Shown in pieces: positions 12,881 to 25,923 of a stretch of DNA of 64,000 bases (position 1 is the stretch's first letter; each line of letters begins with the position of its first letter). Both the position numbers and the translations under genes were made by a program. The notes under the pieces were generated by a model that had not been told where the DNA came from, searched no databases, and saw only the letters and a program-made list of their open reading frames with translations. Source of the DNA: Hymenolepis diminuta (Eukaryota; Platyhelminthes; Cestoda; Cyclophyllidea; Hymenolepididae); the NCBI GenBank assembly GCA_900708905.1, contig CAADRB010000004.1:878928-942927 (forward strand), in the 5' to 3' direction.

Positions 12881-14339
12881 TTTTCTTTACCATTTTTGGA
12901 TTTAAAACTAGCTAATTAAACTTTTTTTCCACATCGATACATTGCATTTTGTGACCTTGATGTGGGTATCTTTATATGGGTCAGAGTTTTTAACTTTCTT
13001 ATGGAAATTGTGGTTTATTTACACCAGTTTTGTTAATTTAGTCCTTTTTTCCGCAAATGTTCCAATTTTATCAGTTACCGCTTCTCTCAAAGTTTTCCTT
13101 TTGGCCTTTAATTTTGATAAAATATTAAGTAGGATGGCTTACAAGAAATCCTCTTTCTATTGCAATAGTAACCTTGAAGTAAAGTCACGTTTTTGGTAGT
13201 CAAATCTCAATCTCCCTGATTTTACAACGCCCATATCCCATTAATGAACATTTCCAAAAAAACAGATTTTATGAAGAGAAAAAGTAAAGTTCCACAAATG
13301 TAACATTATTCAAACTTGAACTTGTTTCGCCTGGGTTTTAAATCAAAATACGAATATTTCTAGTAAAGTATACACTTATTTGTTATATGGCTAAACGTTT
13401 TACAAAAATCTTTGTCCAGTCGGGCGAATTAATTTTCATTCTAAAATTGTAAAAATTTTGGCATTTAGAAGTATATTTTTTGTTGCTCATTTTAAATATT
13501 TATACTGTTCTTCGAGATACTGCTTCAGCCTCAAATCACATTTAATAAAAAGGTTTTTGCTAATTATTGATTAATATTCAATGCATTAAATTAAAAAGCA
13601 AGGAGATATTCTCGTTAATTATCGAAACTAAGTCGCTTGAAGTCGATCAATATCCACTTGATTATGTACCAGCTTTCTCATACTGACTGGAATCACTAGT
13701 TCTCGCACGTCTTTATTTCGCCTTCTCATGAAATTTTCAATAGATTCTGTCGGCAAAACCACTTTTTGACATAACAAAATGAAGGAATTAGTGACAGCAG
13801 AGCATGTTAAAAAGAATGAAAAATGAAATATAAACGATGTTTAAGAAGAAGCATAGTCTGCAGTTGGATAGAAATATCTAGAATCAGGATGGAGTCAGGA
13901 CATTAAAATAACCCCAAAACTAAGCATTTTTATTTCGGCTACCGATATATTAGTCAACAGAATCAGAGTTATCGCGATCGTATCCCGTAGGTGCACATCT
14001 GATGATGCAGAAATCTATCATGGGGGTTAATCATGGTCAACAAGAGGAAGGAGTTGAAGGATTACTCCCTCAGTTATATGCAAACAACGTGCCAGTTTAA
14101 ACGATTTTATTTGAAATCAGTTTTCTGTCTAAGTGCTTGGTAAAACTGAATGAAGTCATCGCATTTCACTCCTCTCCGACTGAGTTTTAAGTGCGCATGG
14201 AATATTGATTTTCGCCAGACCTCACTTTACAATGAATAATTTACTTGTGCTATTCATGAGTCTGTTCAACTACGCCCTGTAGCGATGCCCGGTTCTCTTT
14301 TTCTTCCTCGCGTTCTTAGCTCTCTCTCTTTTTTCTCCC

Positions 14340-14367
14340 NNNNNNNNNNNNNNNNNNNNNNNNNNNN
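14340..14367. other. Assembly gap (28 N)
   Basis: A run of N inside a pyrimidine-rich tract (CTCTCTCTCTTTTTTCTCCC before it, GTCTCTCCCCTC after it). This suggests a CT microsatellite that could not be assembled. Confidence 0.95.
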
Positions 14368-17300
14368 GTCTCTCCCCTCTTGAATCTTCTTCGGTGTTCT
14401 CTAATTTACCCTGGTTCACTCATAACTCATTGGATTCTGATTTGGGAAGTGGGGTTGTCTTTTATGAGCAATAAGTTACAGTCTTGCTGATACAATCCAC
14501 TAGTCTCTGCCATAGAATATGCGCTTTGAAGTGTGGCCTCGTTCTATCTAAGTTCAACTTTTTTGTTAGGCTATTAATCATTCTTGTTATAAATTATTCA
14601 TTTCAGATAAACTTCATCAACGTTCTTAACTTCTCGGAATTTCGAGTTACAATTTATTAAATATTATTAACAAAGTATAACTGAAGTGGTTGTTTACATC
14701 TTTACATGAAATTTTCATTAGTAAAACTTTTTTTCTTTATGGAGAACACTTTATTTGAGACATAAATTAAATATGAAAAAATTCAAACAAGAAATGAACA
14801 TCATTTTTGCCATTTTAATAAAATTAGATATTCTCTGTTTAATTAAATCTCATGAGACTTCCCTGGGCAAACATTGGGTGGTCTGTCCATAACTTTTGAG
14901 CATATGCAATTTGATTACAGGGTAACAAAAATTTGTTCTTCAAGGCGAATCACTTTCAGTTTTGGTGAATTGTTATTGAAAAAACTATTAAAGTCATTAT
15001 ATTTATTCGGTTCCTTTCCTAATATTTTATTACAGTGCACTATTTACTGCCACCTTAAAGCGAAGAAGTTAATAAAGGAGGGTAACGAGACCGAATTGAG
15101 TATCCCACGTGATATACTACTGATTTTTTCTCTCTTTAGTGGTCTTCAATTGGCAAATACCCATTTAATGGCTACTAATTAGGGGTTTGATTTGATCTCA
15201 ATCTGGGTAAACTGTCGGTTAAGAATTTTTTATTGGTCGAAATACGGTTCTTTTTCCTTATCTACTCAACAGACATATGTATATTAATCCGCAATATTCC
15301 TACATTGGGTAAATTGTGTCGAAAATTTGTTTAACCTCCGGGCTTTCAGGTTAGCAGTCAAAGACTCTAATCGTGTGCCGAAAATCTCTCACCATGAAAA
15401 GAAACTCGTCATTACCGAACTTCAATAGAATTTTAAAATTTTCGGCCACTCAATTTTACTAGTTAGAAAAAATAGTCAAGTTAAAATGAACGTTGTAGAT
15501 ATTAAGAATTCGAAAGATGTAAACAGTTTAAAATCTTAAAATATATAAAAATGAACACCTTTACAGGATAACTGTACTTAGGAAAGCAATTCTGTTAATT
15601 TTTTATTTAAGATCAATTTTCTCCATGAGTGAATACGGATTCCTGATCCTGCAGTGTTAAAAGAATAGCTATCTCATCTCTGCTACGTAAGATGTTGAAT
15701 AGCACGTATCATTATTTAACCTTCTCAAACATTATGATTAAAATTCCGATTAAAAAGCACTGAAAATTCTAGAAAATTCAGTGAGCTAATTAAGTGAATA
15801 TTGTGCAGCAAGACTCAACATCAAACAATGCGACTATTTGATACCTTGATCCCATTTCACTATCGTCTGTCAGACCTCCCCTTAACTGATTCCAATCACC
15901 TTACACAAGTAAAAATTATCATTTTGTTTAGCAAGAGATAACAAAAATGTTTTTATTTTTATTTATAAAATGCTATATCTTTTTGCAAGAATTCTTGTCA
16001 AATTAATTTTGAATTACCACCTGTTATGTTGTAATTATGGTGCAAAAGAAGAGCAAAGCTCATTAAAAAATCCATTAAATCATTCAGTTCTTTTCAATTT
16101 ATAAATACCTTTTAAAAATTGAAATCAAATAGAACGTTAAAGTTAATTACCCCATTTTGATATAATAAAAAGTAGAATTGATAAATGAAAATTATTGAGG
16201 TGATATAAATTTTAAAAATTAACATGCGCTACAACCAATATTTTATCATACTCCCGCTTCAACATTAAAAATTATATTTTATTTAATTAAAACTATCTTT
16301 CTCCTTCTCTAATTTAATTTAAGCATTGAAAATATTCCGCGAACTTATTTTAAAGCTAAAATAATTCTTTCTAAATATGAAAAATCTTTGTAAGACTATT
16401 CCTTATTATTTAAAATATTTTATTTAGAATAAGAAAAAACGGCTTGAAAAAAATTTTAATTTTATTTAATTGTAGCAAATAACCGTTCCGGAAACTGTTT
16501 CTTCAATTTGGATAAAAAATTACACATTAAATTTTTACCTAAACACACTTTTTGAATGAATTTATTAATGTAAATTATTTAAAATGAACGTTTTAAAATT
16601 ACGCCTTTTTGAAGAAAGGTGAACTTGAATGAGGTGATTTAAATTCATCAACAAGAAAAATACTACTTAATTTTAGGATGAGCACAAAAATAAGTAAGAA
16701 TCGAAAAAAGGAGATTTGCTTGTACGCTTATTAATTTTAATATTAATTGAGATAAATGAAGCTCATTTGCTTCGCGATTTCGGCCTAACTGAGTGCGCAC
16801 AAACGATGAAAATAATTTTTTAAATTTTTTGAAGTCATTCAAAAAAACTTTCGATGCGAATTCTGAATGATAAGTAAAAGTGCAATTTAATATAGAAACT
16901 CTCCTCAGATTTGTGAGACTATGTGGCCAACAAAACTCCTCATTTTCACCAATGGGGACTGTAAAATACATTTTACTTAAATTGCAAATGAATCTCATTA
17001 AATGATGTAATTTTCTGTGAAGATTTACGAGCTCAATTTTGATATGCTGAAATTCAAGACACTCTCTTATAAATGGATTTTGCAATGCATTTTTAGAAAT
17101 TTAATTCATTTCAGGAAAAAACTTCCAAATTTTGCAGTTGGATAGAAGATTTACTAACTAACTGCAGTTGCACGGTTTTGAATTCAGAAATCCATGGCAC
17201 TCTCCTAAGAAAGATAATTTTTTAAATAAACTGAAGTATTGAAATGAAATTCTCTTCTTTTTATTGAAAGTTAAAGGGGACCAATGATAGTTTTGCGAAG

Positions 17301-17701
17301 ACTGCCAAAAATGTCAGGAATTGAGAGTGGCGCATATAGAGAAGACTGACAGACTATTTGAGCACTACCTATGGAGAGTGAGCTGTGCATCCCAAGGCAG
17401 AGCATAAATTCTGTTTGTCAGCGTCTTTTCAAATTACATAGAGCTTTCTTTCATTTTGACGGGTAGACACAAATGAGTGATATGTGATCTCTGAAGTCGT
17501 CTGACACTTAAGCTCAATTCAATCATCTGAAAAGAAAACGTTTTATTGTTTTGTAGAAAATATTGATCCACGCTATTATAACTTATATAATTTTTATTCT
17601 AAATGAAATTAAATAGTTAAACTATTAGTTCACGTGAGTTTAAAATATCAGTGTCAATTAGAGTTCAGTCGAAGTGAAATTTAAGAACATCTTACAATGA
17701 A

Positions 17702-17804
17702 GTCGTTGGAGTTGGATGACAACTAACGGTTTGCAGCTAACAAATTACGACAGCAGTAACAGTTGCAAATTCGTAGCTGTTTGAGTAAGAGCTAACAACA
17801 ATCG
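17702..17804. repeat. Direct repeat, left copy (~103 nt)
   Basis: Runs from GTCGTTGGAGTTGGA through CAGCTAACAAATTACGACAG and AATTCGTAGCTGTTTGAG to GCTAACAACAATCG. The second copy at 18210-18312 is in the same orientation and about 80% identical by eye. Sequence outside the repeat differs after each copy. Confidence 0.75.
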
Positions 17805-18209
17805 AGTTTTCAAATGCTTGAGTGCATAAAAATAACAACACGTATTTTTTAATTGAAGGAGGTGGTGAATAGTGGAGAACCCCTAATTCCTCCCAAAATG
17901 AAGACCTTTAAACTACTTATCCACTTTTCTAACTAGTATAATTTGCGTTAAATTTATGGATGAACGCATGATTACAAACTGCCAACTAACTATAAAACCG
18001 AATAACTTGGCGTCAGACCGTACCCATCCCTCACTTCGTACTAAGTTTATTATAACTAACTGTTTGATTATTAGGGCATGGTATGCTTGACTAGGATAGA
18101 AGAAAGGGATTTTGAAACCAATCCGTAAGAACTCCCATTCCACCACCCAGAAATTAATTATTGAGTTTGCACATCCACACTGCTGGATGAGCACCGATGG
18201 ACATTGATC

Positions 18210-18312
18210 TTGTTGGAGCTAGAATAATAACTAGCGATTTACAGCTAACAAATTGCAACAACAATAACAGTCACCAATTCGTAGCTGTTTGAGTGAGAGC
18301 TGACAACAATCG
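18210..18312. repeat. Direct repeat, right copy (~103 nt)
   Basis: Partner of the copy at 17702-17804, sharing CAGCTAACAAATT and AATTCGTAGCTGTTTGAG near their centres and ending ACAACAATCG. About 405 nt lie between the two. A purine-rich, more GC-rich stretch with a (GA)n run follows it. Confidence 0.75.
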
Positions 18313-18393
18313 TGGAGCGGAACACCAAGAATTGATTAGACCAATACTGTAATCATGGGAACTACAACGAGTATTGATACGAATAACAGAGAC

Positions 18394-18411
18394 AGAGAGA
18401 GAGAGAGAGAT
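18394..18411. repeat. (GA)n microsatellite
   Basis: A short pure GA dinucleotide run just downstream of the right direct repeat. Confidence 0.9.
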
Positions 18412-21400
18412 AAAAAGGGGAGTGTGCTGAGAAAGAGAGGAGATGAGCAGGAGGCCTTGGAGCCGGTAACTGACAGGCCCGCTTTGTTATCATATGGGAA
18501 ACAAAGATAGCTTTATATGAGTCACTTGGGTAAGGATGCGTGAGAACATGAGCGCAGATGTGCTTTTAGGTGAAGCAAGGCGGTTATAGAAAAGGGAGAA
18601 GATCGAAGGACGCGTTTAGACATAGCAAACGGGGATTATGTGTCATAGGGACATAAATGAGGTCACTCCAACATCGTGGGCAAAGAACCGAGGTATTATC
18701 GTGGAGACTGCGAACAAAAGGTAATTCTGGAGATGCATAGAGAGTTATCCTTCAAAGTTTTTAAAAAGTTTTCGAATCTTAAAGGAAACAGTTTGAAGCT
18801 TGCCGTAAACCTTAAATTGTTATACAAATTGCAGCCATCTTATGTCAACTTTTACCAAAATTCGTGTATATATTACATGACCATTTATAATTATTAAAGA
18901 AACCTCTTTGGAGTCATTAGTAGTTAGTTAGGGATTAAAATAAATGGAAAATAAAGTAATATTTTGTTAATTTAAATACATTCTTAGGAAGCAGAACACA
19001 TTAAATATTTGATTGTAATTTAGAAAACAACAGTTATAAATCATTACTCTTACCCTGATAATGCATAAATTGCGGAAAGTAAGTTAATTGGTTAATACAA
19101 TATCCAATAAATGAATGTGGATTCAAAAAATTAAGATTCGTGTTAAGGTTTCGAGAGTGTCTTATTAAATTTAATTTTTTGATTTGGATTGTGCAGGATT
19201 TACTTAATGGATAGTTTGTGTTCCACAATTCAAGATTCATGTGTTCTCCCTGGAATTATTGGGCAAGTTCCTATCAATGCTATTCAGTGGTGATCGGTCT
19301 GGCCGCCTCTATTCGGCATTTTTATCCACTGCTTACAAGGATAAAATAATACTTCCCTAAATTAAACAGCTTGCTTGATCTTAAAATTAGCAGGGCTGAG
19401 ATGATTAAAATTTTTCTTATTATAAATTTATTATCATAATTATTTCTACTCGTCTTCGCCTTGGAGGGGTCTGTATTTTGAGAAATATAAATATAATGCT
19501 ATACAACTTTTGCATTTATTTATGTTCAAAACCTTTCAAACCATCACACAATGATTACTCTTGAAGGATAACAGGTATTTAAGATTTAAAGGTCAATCTT
19601 TGCTAGTCACTTTTGCTGATCCCGATAAAATAATGAAGTTAAAAACCTATTAAGACATTGTTTCTCTGCCATTTCAATTGATTTTATTGAGAGATTTTTA
19701 TTAAATCATTACTATATTAATTAAATGTGCCATTCTTACATAAGAGTTGTTTACTGATTGGTTGAATTTCCGATAAGCCAATCGTTTATAGAATAAATTT
19801 TCACGGTTTGAAATCATTAGTGGCCTTTACAGGCTTAATTTAACACGGTAAAATATGCACAGAAATGAAGTATAATGGTCGTTACAGGAGTCGACTAAAT
19901 GTTTGCCCAAGTGATTGGTGAAAGTTTGAAGAAAAATAGTATCAATACGAATTTTTTAATTAAAGGAATCAGTTTTTGCCCACACTTATACAAGTTAAAT
20001 TTGCAGTACTAACAAAATACAGCTAAAAATAGCTCCCAAAACATATGAATTATTAAGAGAGATTACGGCTCCGTTTTGTTACGAACCAAACATAGCAAGG
20101 CAATGCATTCTCAGTGCTCAAAATTTATAATCGACTTTACATTTATAAGTATTGCTATCAACCTGCGCCAATCAGAGGAGCCTCTTAAAAGTTATCTGCT
20201 GTTCAACAAGCTTATATTACTAAATAATCAGGAATCAGATTATTTAATTTTCCACCTTTTTCTACTCTCATTTTTACTCTGTATAGACAATGTTACTATT
20301 TTAGAACACATAAGCAGGTAGTCATCTGCTCCTTCCGGGTGTACCTACTATTTTCTGTATTGAAGAGAGGATACCAGGAAAAGTTAGTGTTGTCGGTAGG
20401 TGCTTTTAGGGATACAATGACCTCAGCAGATGATTTGTGGGTTTACATAGTTTATGTACAATAAGATAGAAGATAAACTAGTTGCATCAGACAATTGCAA
20501 ACGTTCGATCAATCAGGATAGACTGAATCAGCTAGTGAACAGAATCGATGTTCCCGTACTTGGCGCAGTTCAGGTTGATTGATAGCAGATCATGAGCAGC
20601 ACAAGATCTTAGACGACTAACGGAATGGTAAAGTCGAGTCGACTCACATAAGCAAATATAAGTAAAAATTAATATAGAATAATTTATAAAATATGGACAA
20701 AGTATTTGAATTCTTGGAAGGTTAATAAATTGCATCACCACATTATTTAGTTAGTTAGATTAGATGCTCTTTTGTAATTATTTTTTTATCATTTATTACA
20801 GCTTGTTATAATTATGCAATTGTTGATGTCGTCAGGCATCATGAGCTTTCTTCTTTTAGTTACATCGGTTAATTAAAGTGACATTAAGTGTCTTTTTTTC
20901 TGTATTTCATAGTCTTTTCATCAGTTTCTTAGCATAATGTATCATGAGGTTCAAAATATCTCTTTCTAAACGTGGAACATTATTCCTACAAAATTGTTCC
21001 CTGATGAGTTCTAGAGTTAGCTATTATTGTCAATCCTGTTACAATAGTTGACCTATTCACCAGCTGAAAGGTGTCATTTCTCTCAACTGCGATCAAAATG
21101 TCATTTGATTAATCATATTGTGATATGTAATTTATCCTAGACGATTTTGAATATAATTGCACAAAATTTACTTAAAATCTCTGTACAAAATGTTCGTTTG
21201 AAAATAAATTTTTTTAACTGAAAAATTTTGGTATGGCGGTTAATTTTAACACAAAACATTGGGTTATTTTTGTCCTGTCACGCATTCCAAAAACTTATGT
21301 CGGAATAAATTTTAAATAAATTGCCTCTGATTTAAACGTTAAGTGTTTATTAGTTATGCTGAACTGGTTTTACGATTTTTTAATATTTTCCATTTGAAAA

Positions 21401-22062
21401 ATGTTTAAAAATTAAAATAATTTTGATAGCACAAAATATTTTCAGAATGTTCCGTTTATCTAGAACAACACTGCAAGATGACTTTGTCCACAACCTATAA
21501 ATTGGCAAATATTTCTCAGTTTATTCAAACTTGAGGCGATAATTTTAAAATTCGAAAATAAAGCCAGTTGTCTAACATTATAAATTACAATGATTTAACA
21601 AATTCCCTTCATTCTGCTATCAAATACATTACAATTGATCAGTTAACCAAATGTTTTCATGAAGAATAAAAAAGCAAATAACTTTATTTTAATAAAACTT
21701 GAATCTAGCGTAGTTGTGGACGAGTAAGCCCTTGAAAGCTTCCTCAACCGATAACGTTCCAATATTGAATAGAGCTTCGATGAAGTGCTTTCTATCTACA
21801 TTTTAATGTGAAAAAGTTTCTCTCTATCAAAAAGTGATTTTAGAAATAGTCAAAATAACGTTTGACTTTCAAGAAGTGAAATTTGTAATTTCAAACTAAT
21901 CCTTAAAAAAATGTGGAATATAATACTTTGACGTTGATGCTTGTGGATTTAGATACTTGTTTTTTAATAAATATTCCTGAGAAGTGGTATTTTTAGCCTA
22001 ATGAAATTATTTTCATTAGTACCTTTTTTTCTTTTCTGCCGGGTAGTCTTCGTCTGCCTTCT

Positions 22063-22100
22063 ACTCTCCCTCCCCCTCCCCCTCCCCTTCTCTGGTCCCA
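22063..22100. repeat. CT-rich low-complexity tract
   Basis: Repeated CCCTCCCC-type units; a strand-biased pyrimidine run. Confidence 0.85.
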
Positions 22101-22715
22101 TTCACCACTATCCCTATTTGTTTTTTTTGCCCATCTGTCCTGGAGAAAGTTGTTGATTCTTGTTGTCTGCTAACCTCATTTGATGGATTTTAAAGAGGAT
22201 ATGTCTAGCTTAATCCAGTCACACAATCAAAGTGACTTTACCTGAAGTTAATACTACTTTAATTGCGTCTTTGTGTTTTTATAATTATTTACACAATAAT
22301 AATGCCCAATCTTTAAATATAAGACTATTCAGGGGACAAAGCTGAAAAATTTTACATTAGATTCTTTACTAAGACCGACTTTAAATCAATTTCCAATCCT
22401 TTAATGACAAAAAGAACACCATGAAAAATATATTTCTAATAAAACGAGTGTTCTTATATTTCATTTGCAACAGTAAATGTGATAAATAAAATTTATTTGA
22501 TGATATGTTCTTCTGAAATATAAAAAAAAGATGAAACATATAAGCATATTACCTTTTAAATATTTATAAAATAATTTTTCACTTACTTGACTCTTCCTAC
22601 TATGATTTTGCAGGTTCCTAAAGAGATGAAAGAGAGGCATAACAATTTTCGCACCAAATACAATTGTCAATGCATAAAAACCAATGAAAATGATGAAAAA
22701 ATTGTGCCTCTTTTA

Positions 22716-23060
22716 CATCAAGTTGTTAAAATGAAATTGACAGGCCATGTTTTATTAGCATTCATTAACTGATCATCGTAATTAAATACCTATCAGTAAT
22801 CATTTACTGTTATCTAGAGGACGATTTACAAAAAGTGAATTTTTAATGTGAACCACCCATTCAGTAAATGTGGTCCAACCGGATTCCAAAATTCGAATGA
22901 AATTAAACTTTTTGCCATCCCGCGATTGCTCTCAGCCTCCTTTTCATCGCCTTCTAAAATTACTTGATAAACTTTCTACTAATCGATTTCAGTTACTTCC
23001 CACAAGTAAACACATAATTTTCTGTATTACTAAGAGTAATACAAAAATACATTCACTTTG
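22716..23060 (+). repeat. Dispersed repeat R1, copy 2
   Basis: Contains GGACGATTTACAAAAAGTGA, GTGAACCACCCATTCAGTAA, then GATTGCTCTCAGCCTCCTTT, CGATTTCAGTTACTTCCCAC and TTTTCTGTATTACTAAGAGT. The same modules occur in the same order in the copies at 32.3 and 57.8 kb. The open frame at 22587-22772 runs into its 5' end, so I do not call that frame a gene. Confidence 0.75.
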
Positions 23061-24206
23061 TGTTAATTGGGATATTAAGTTCTCTAATGTTGAGAATTGT
23101 CGCTGGCATTAAAGCCGAAAATAAAAATGGAAATTTCACTACAACTACTCTCTTGAAAATTGTGTCAGTTGGGGAGTACAGTTTCTTTAGATATCAAAAA
23201 AATTGAACTGATCTGCTATTTGTAATATTAATTTGATAAGTGAATACAAGCCTTCTTTTATCAAAACTGACATCTGGAACAATCAGCCATCAATTGCTAT
23301 GAAAACTTATCCCGAAATGAAACCTTTGTGCAAGAGACGAGTAAAATTCTGTGTCAAAAGAGTACTCCAATAAAAACAATAAACTGATTTCTAACAGTTT
23401 TACCAGTTGTAAATATAAATATTTTAATACCATAAATTCTTAAATAAAATAAATTTGCCGCAGTCGTAGAACGTAACTGGGACGTTTCAGGATCGATATT
23501 CTATATCCAGAAATATGGAAGATTAACAGCAGTAGAAAATTCCGGTCAGCTGGAGGTATTAGGAAATAAACGTTCCTGCTGACTGGATATATGATACAGG
23601 AAAGTTTTATTCTAAAATTTCGTGTGTTAAACTTAATGAGTTTGTGAATTTTAAGTATTTTAACACGTGTTGTTATCATTTGAGGTTTATATTACTTACA
23701 ATATATATCAGATTACATGACCATTTGATATATTTTAAAGTGAAAATTCTTAAGATTGTACAAATTGCTTTTTAAGGGTGAAGACTGTATTCAGGTAATT
23801 GTTTTATCATTCATGTCTACTTTCTGTTGACCAGTAGAGAACAAATAACATTCATACGCATTAAAGGAAAAGATTAAAATCCGTGTGGGTAGAAACTGCA
23901 AACTAAAAATTATTGAAGGAACGAAATTAATAATTCTGCAAAATATAATATAATATATATTATATATATGCATATACTGGCGTATTGGGCGAAGTCCGTA
24001 TTTTTCGATTCCCCATGTTCAGAATTAACCAATGCGATTGTTTATTCAAACATTTTGAGTGCACAAATGAGCACCGATTTCGTGATCCCTGATTTGAACG
24101 ACGTGTAGGGTGCACGGATCAAAGATTCTGGATAATATCCTCCATGCATTAAAAGATTTCATATTTTTAGTTATCTATTGCAGTATTTCTTAATACAAGT
24201 TAGGAC

Positions 24207-24353
24207 TCAAGAGACTTGTGAGCTTACTTTACTGACGGGCTTCGAATTTCTAGCCTTTTTGAGTTTTGCGAACTGGTTTTGAATTTTCACAGCAGCCTTT
24301 TCAACTTCGGGGTCATTCAGGTCAATGTCAATTTCTTCTTCTGTTTCCGGTTT
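24207..24353 (-). CDS. IQ-motif exon of the PEP-19-like gene
   Basis: The strongest part of this model. IDIDLNDPEVEKAAVKIQNQ carries the acidic lead-in and the IQ core (AAVKIQNQFAKLKKA). The chance of an acidic box plus complete IQ core in a random 49-codon frame next to a splice acceptor is small. It ends in basic and Ser-rich residues (KARNSKPVSK) and TGA. Confidence 0.75.
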   Translation of the reverse strand, partial: KPETEEEIDIDLNDPEVEKAAVKIQNQFAKLKKARNSKPVSKVSSQVS

Positions 24354-25923
24354 CTAATTTTAAAAATTCAAATAAAGCATGTAAATTTAAACATTATTTT
24401 TCTACTTCATTCCTTATAAACAAATAAAAATCTTCAATAAAATTTGGAAATGTGCCTTTTAAAGTAAGTCTTCTTGTTACATCGGCTTGCTTAATGAGCA
24501 TATATTTTGCTTTTTGAGGGTTTATAATTTAACAACCAATTCCTTAATAACTAATTACATTTTAATTGTTTTTCGCCTAAAATTGGAGGAAAAATCAAAA
24601 CATGAATTCATATAAATTTTGTGGTCTAATTTTCCAGTAATTTTTTTATAATAAATAGTAAATAGATAAATCAATAGTAAATTTTTAAAATTTAATGTTC
24701 TAAATTATCAGTACTAATCTCACCTTTTCGTTTTTAGCTGTCAGAAGATACGAAATAAGCAGAGCACCTCGACCAACCACGCATTTAAATGAATAGATTT
24801 TTGATATTCTTGACAAATAATCAGACCCAGGAACTTGTGAGTGAGATAGAGATTGAGTATGACAAAATCACAAAGTTATCTCTTTCTCTTAATACATATA
24901 CTGACAGAATTCAAATAAGGCAAGAATTGACCTCATTGGGTGCTTATTTTTGACCCTATCTCCTGCTTCTTACCCACGTGGTCACTTTGCCGTTTTCTCA
25001 ATCAGATATTTGCCCATGATCAAATTTGAAAAAATTAATTTGCCTTGAAAAAGGTAGGGAAAGTACAATTATTGTGAAATAAGTAACCAAGATATAAAAA
25101 AACTTGACTCTATTTATATAATTTATTGCTTTATGTAAATTCGAGAAGATTTTTCATAATATATGCTAGGGATTGTAAAATTTAATTTAGAGAAAAATTG
25201 ACTTACTGAAGAGAAAAGAAAACAACTTTAACTTCGAGGTTTTATGCCTCACCTTATTGTTTTTCGAACTGTGTCTGTTCGACTGCAGAAAATTTTTAAC
25301 CTCAGTATTTTTCTTCCTGTATTAAATAATTTAATAAAATTTTGCGAGGTTTAGAACAAATAAAACTTTTACCAATAAAGGATCTGTAATAGCTATTAAA
25401 TTTGAAAATTTTAAATGAAAATGATGAGGTTAAATTAAGCTTTCTACAACGAGTTGGACAAACAATGCAAGCAAGATATAAATGTGATTTTCGACACAGG
25501 TTGAATAATTATCTGAAATTTTGAAGAAATGCCTCGCTATTGGTGATTAGATAACCCGAAAGTTAATCAAAGTGTGATCCTCATTATAATTCAATAAATA
25601 AAATTGTTATTTCAATTTGAAATAGCGAATTTACGATAAATCAAATGAAAATGAACCATTACTTGTGAAATAGTTTCAGTAATTTAAAAATGACATTCTC
25701 ATTTTAGGCATAATTTTTGGCTTCGCAATGAAAATTTTAGCGTATTGAATATTTATAACATTGGTAGAAATGAAGACATTCGAATTTAAAATTTTCGGGC
25801 TGACTGAGTTTCAAAAGAACACAATACACGTTTTAATAAGCAGATATCACGTCTGTCAATGTATTAAAAAAAACAAATAATCAAAATCCAAATAAAAATT
25901 CAAACCTTTTGCATTTTATCCAT
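24207..25923 (-). CDS. PEP-19/PCP4-like small IQ-motif calmodulin-binding protein (spliced)
   Basis: Proposed minus-strand exons are 25906-25923 (MDKMQK), 25253-25282 (SNRHSSKNNK, 30 nt) and 24207-24353. All junctions are phase 0. The last exon reads KPETEEEIDIDLNDPEVEK then AAVKIQNQFAKLKKARNSK, an acidic stretch directly before an IQ motif. This is the layout of PEP-19/PCP4 (acidic ...DIDMD.., then AAVAIQSQF), small proteins that bind calmodulin and change how it handles calcium. The predicted size of about 65 residues fits the family (62 in human PCP4). Acceptors TTTTCTGCAG and TTTTAAAATTAG and donor AATAAG|GTGAGG are good; the first donor GTTTGA is weak. The last exon reads to TGA at 24207-24209, or could splice at AAA|GTAAGC (24227). 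Alternatively the IQ exon is a 3' exon of the Sp17-like gene 11 kb upstream on the same strand, since Sp17 also ends in an IQ motif. Confidence 0.55.
24724..24833 (-). CDS. Possible additional exon near the IQ exon
   Basis: On the minus strand a pyrimidine-rich acceptor (CTCTATCTCACTCACAAG) opens a frame of 36 codons (PGSDYLSRISKIYSFKCVVG..., ending LLTAKNEK) and ends at a donor AAG|GTGAGA, which would join the IQ exon in phase 0. Its own 5' edge is phase 1, so it cannot follow the 30-nt exon; it would need another upstream exon. No family recognised. It may be an alternative exon or chance. Confidence 0.3.
25253..25282 (-). CDS. 30-nt micro-exon of the PEP-19-like gene
   Basis: Acceptor TTTTCTGCAG and donor AATAAG|GTGAGG bracket exactly ten codons (SNRHSSKNNK), phase 0 on both sides. 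Basic/polar composition suits the variable N-terminal part of PEP-19-type proteins. Confidence 0.5.

Larger units (their letters stand above)
9998..24206. other. Gene-poor stretch (14 kb) with repeats
   Basis: I find no exon I can defend here. The longest open frame, 140 codons on the minus strand (16663-17085), has no ATG start and no recognisable motif. A 102-codon frame on the plus strand (14874-15182) is likewise featureless. The stretch holds a 28-nt assembly gap (14340-14367), copies of the dispersed repeat (12,630 and 22,716), a direct-repeat pair near 17.7 and 18.2 kb, and simple repeats. Confidence 0.55.

Noticed and set aside
16663..17085. 140-codon minus-strand open frame
   Set aside because: It has no ATG start, no splice-site support and no recognisable motif; length alone is possible by chance over 64 kb.
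22587..22772. Short frame after an acceptor-like TTTTGCAG (VPKEMKERHNNF...)
   Set aside because: Its 3' half runs into a copy of dispersed repeat R1, so the frame is more likely repeat-derived chance.
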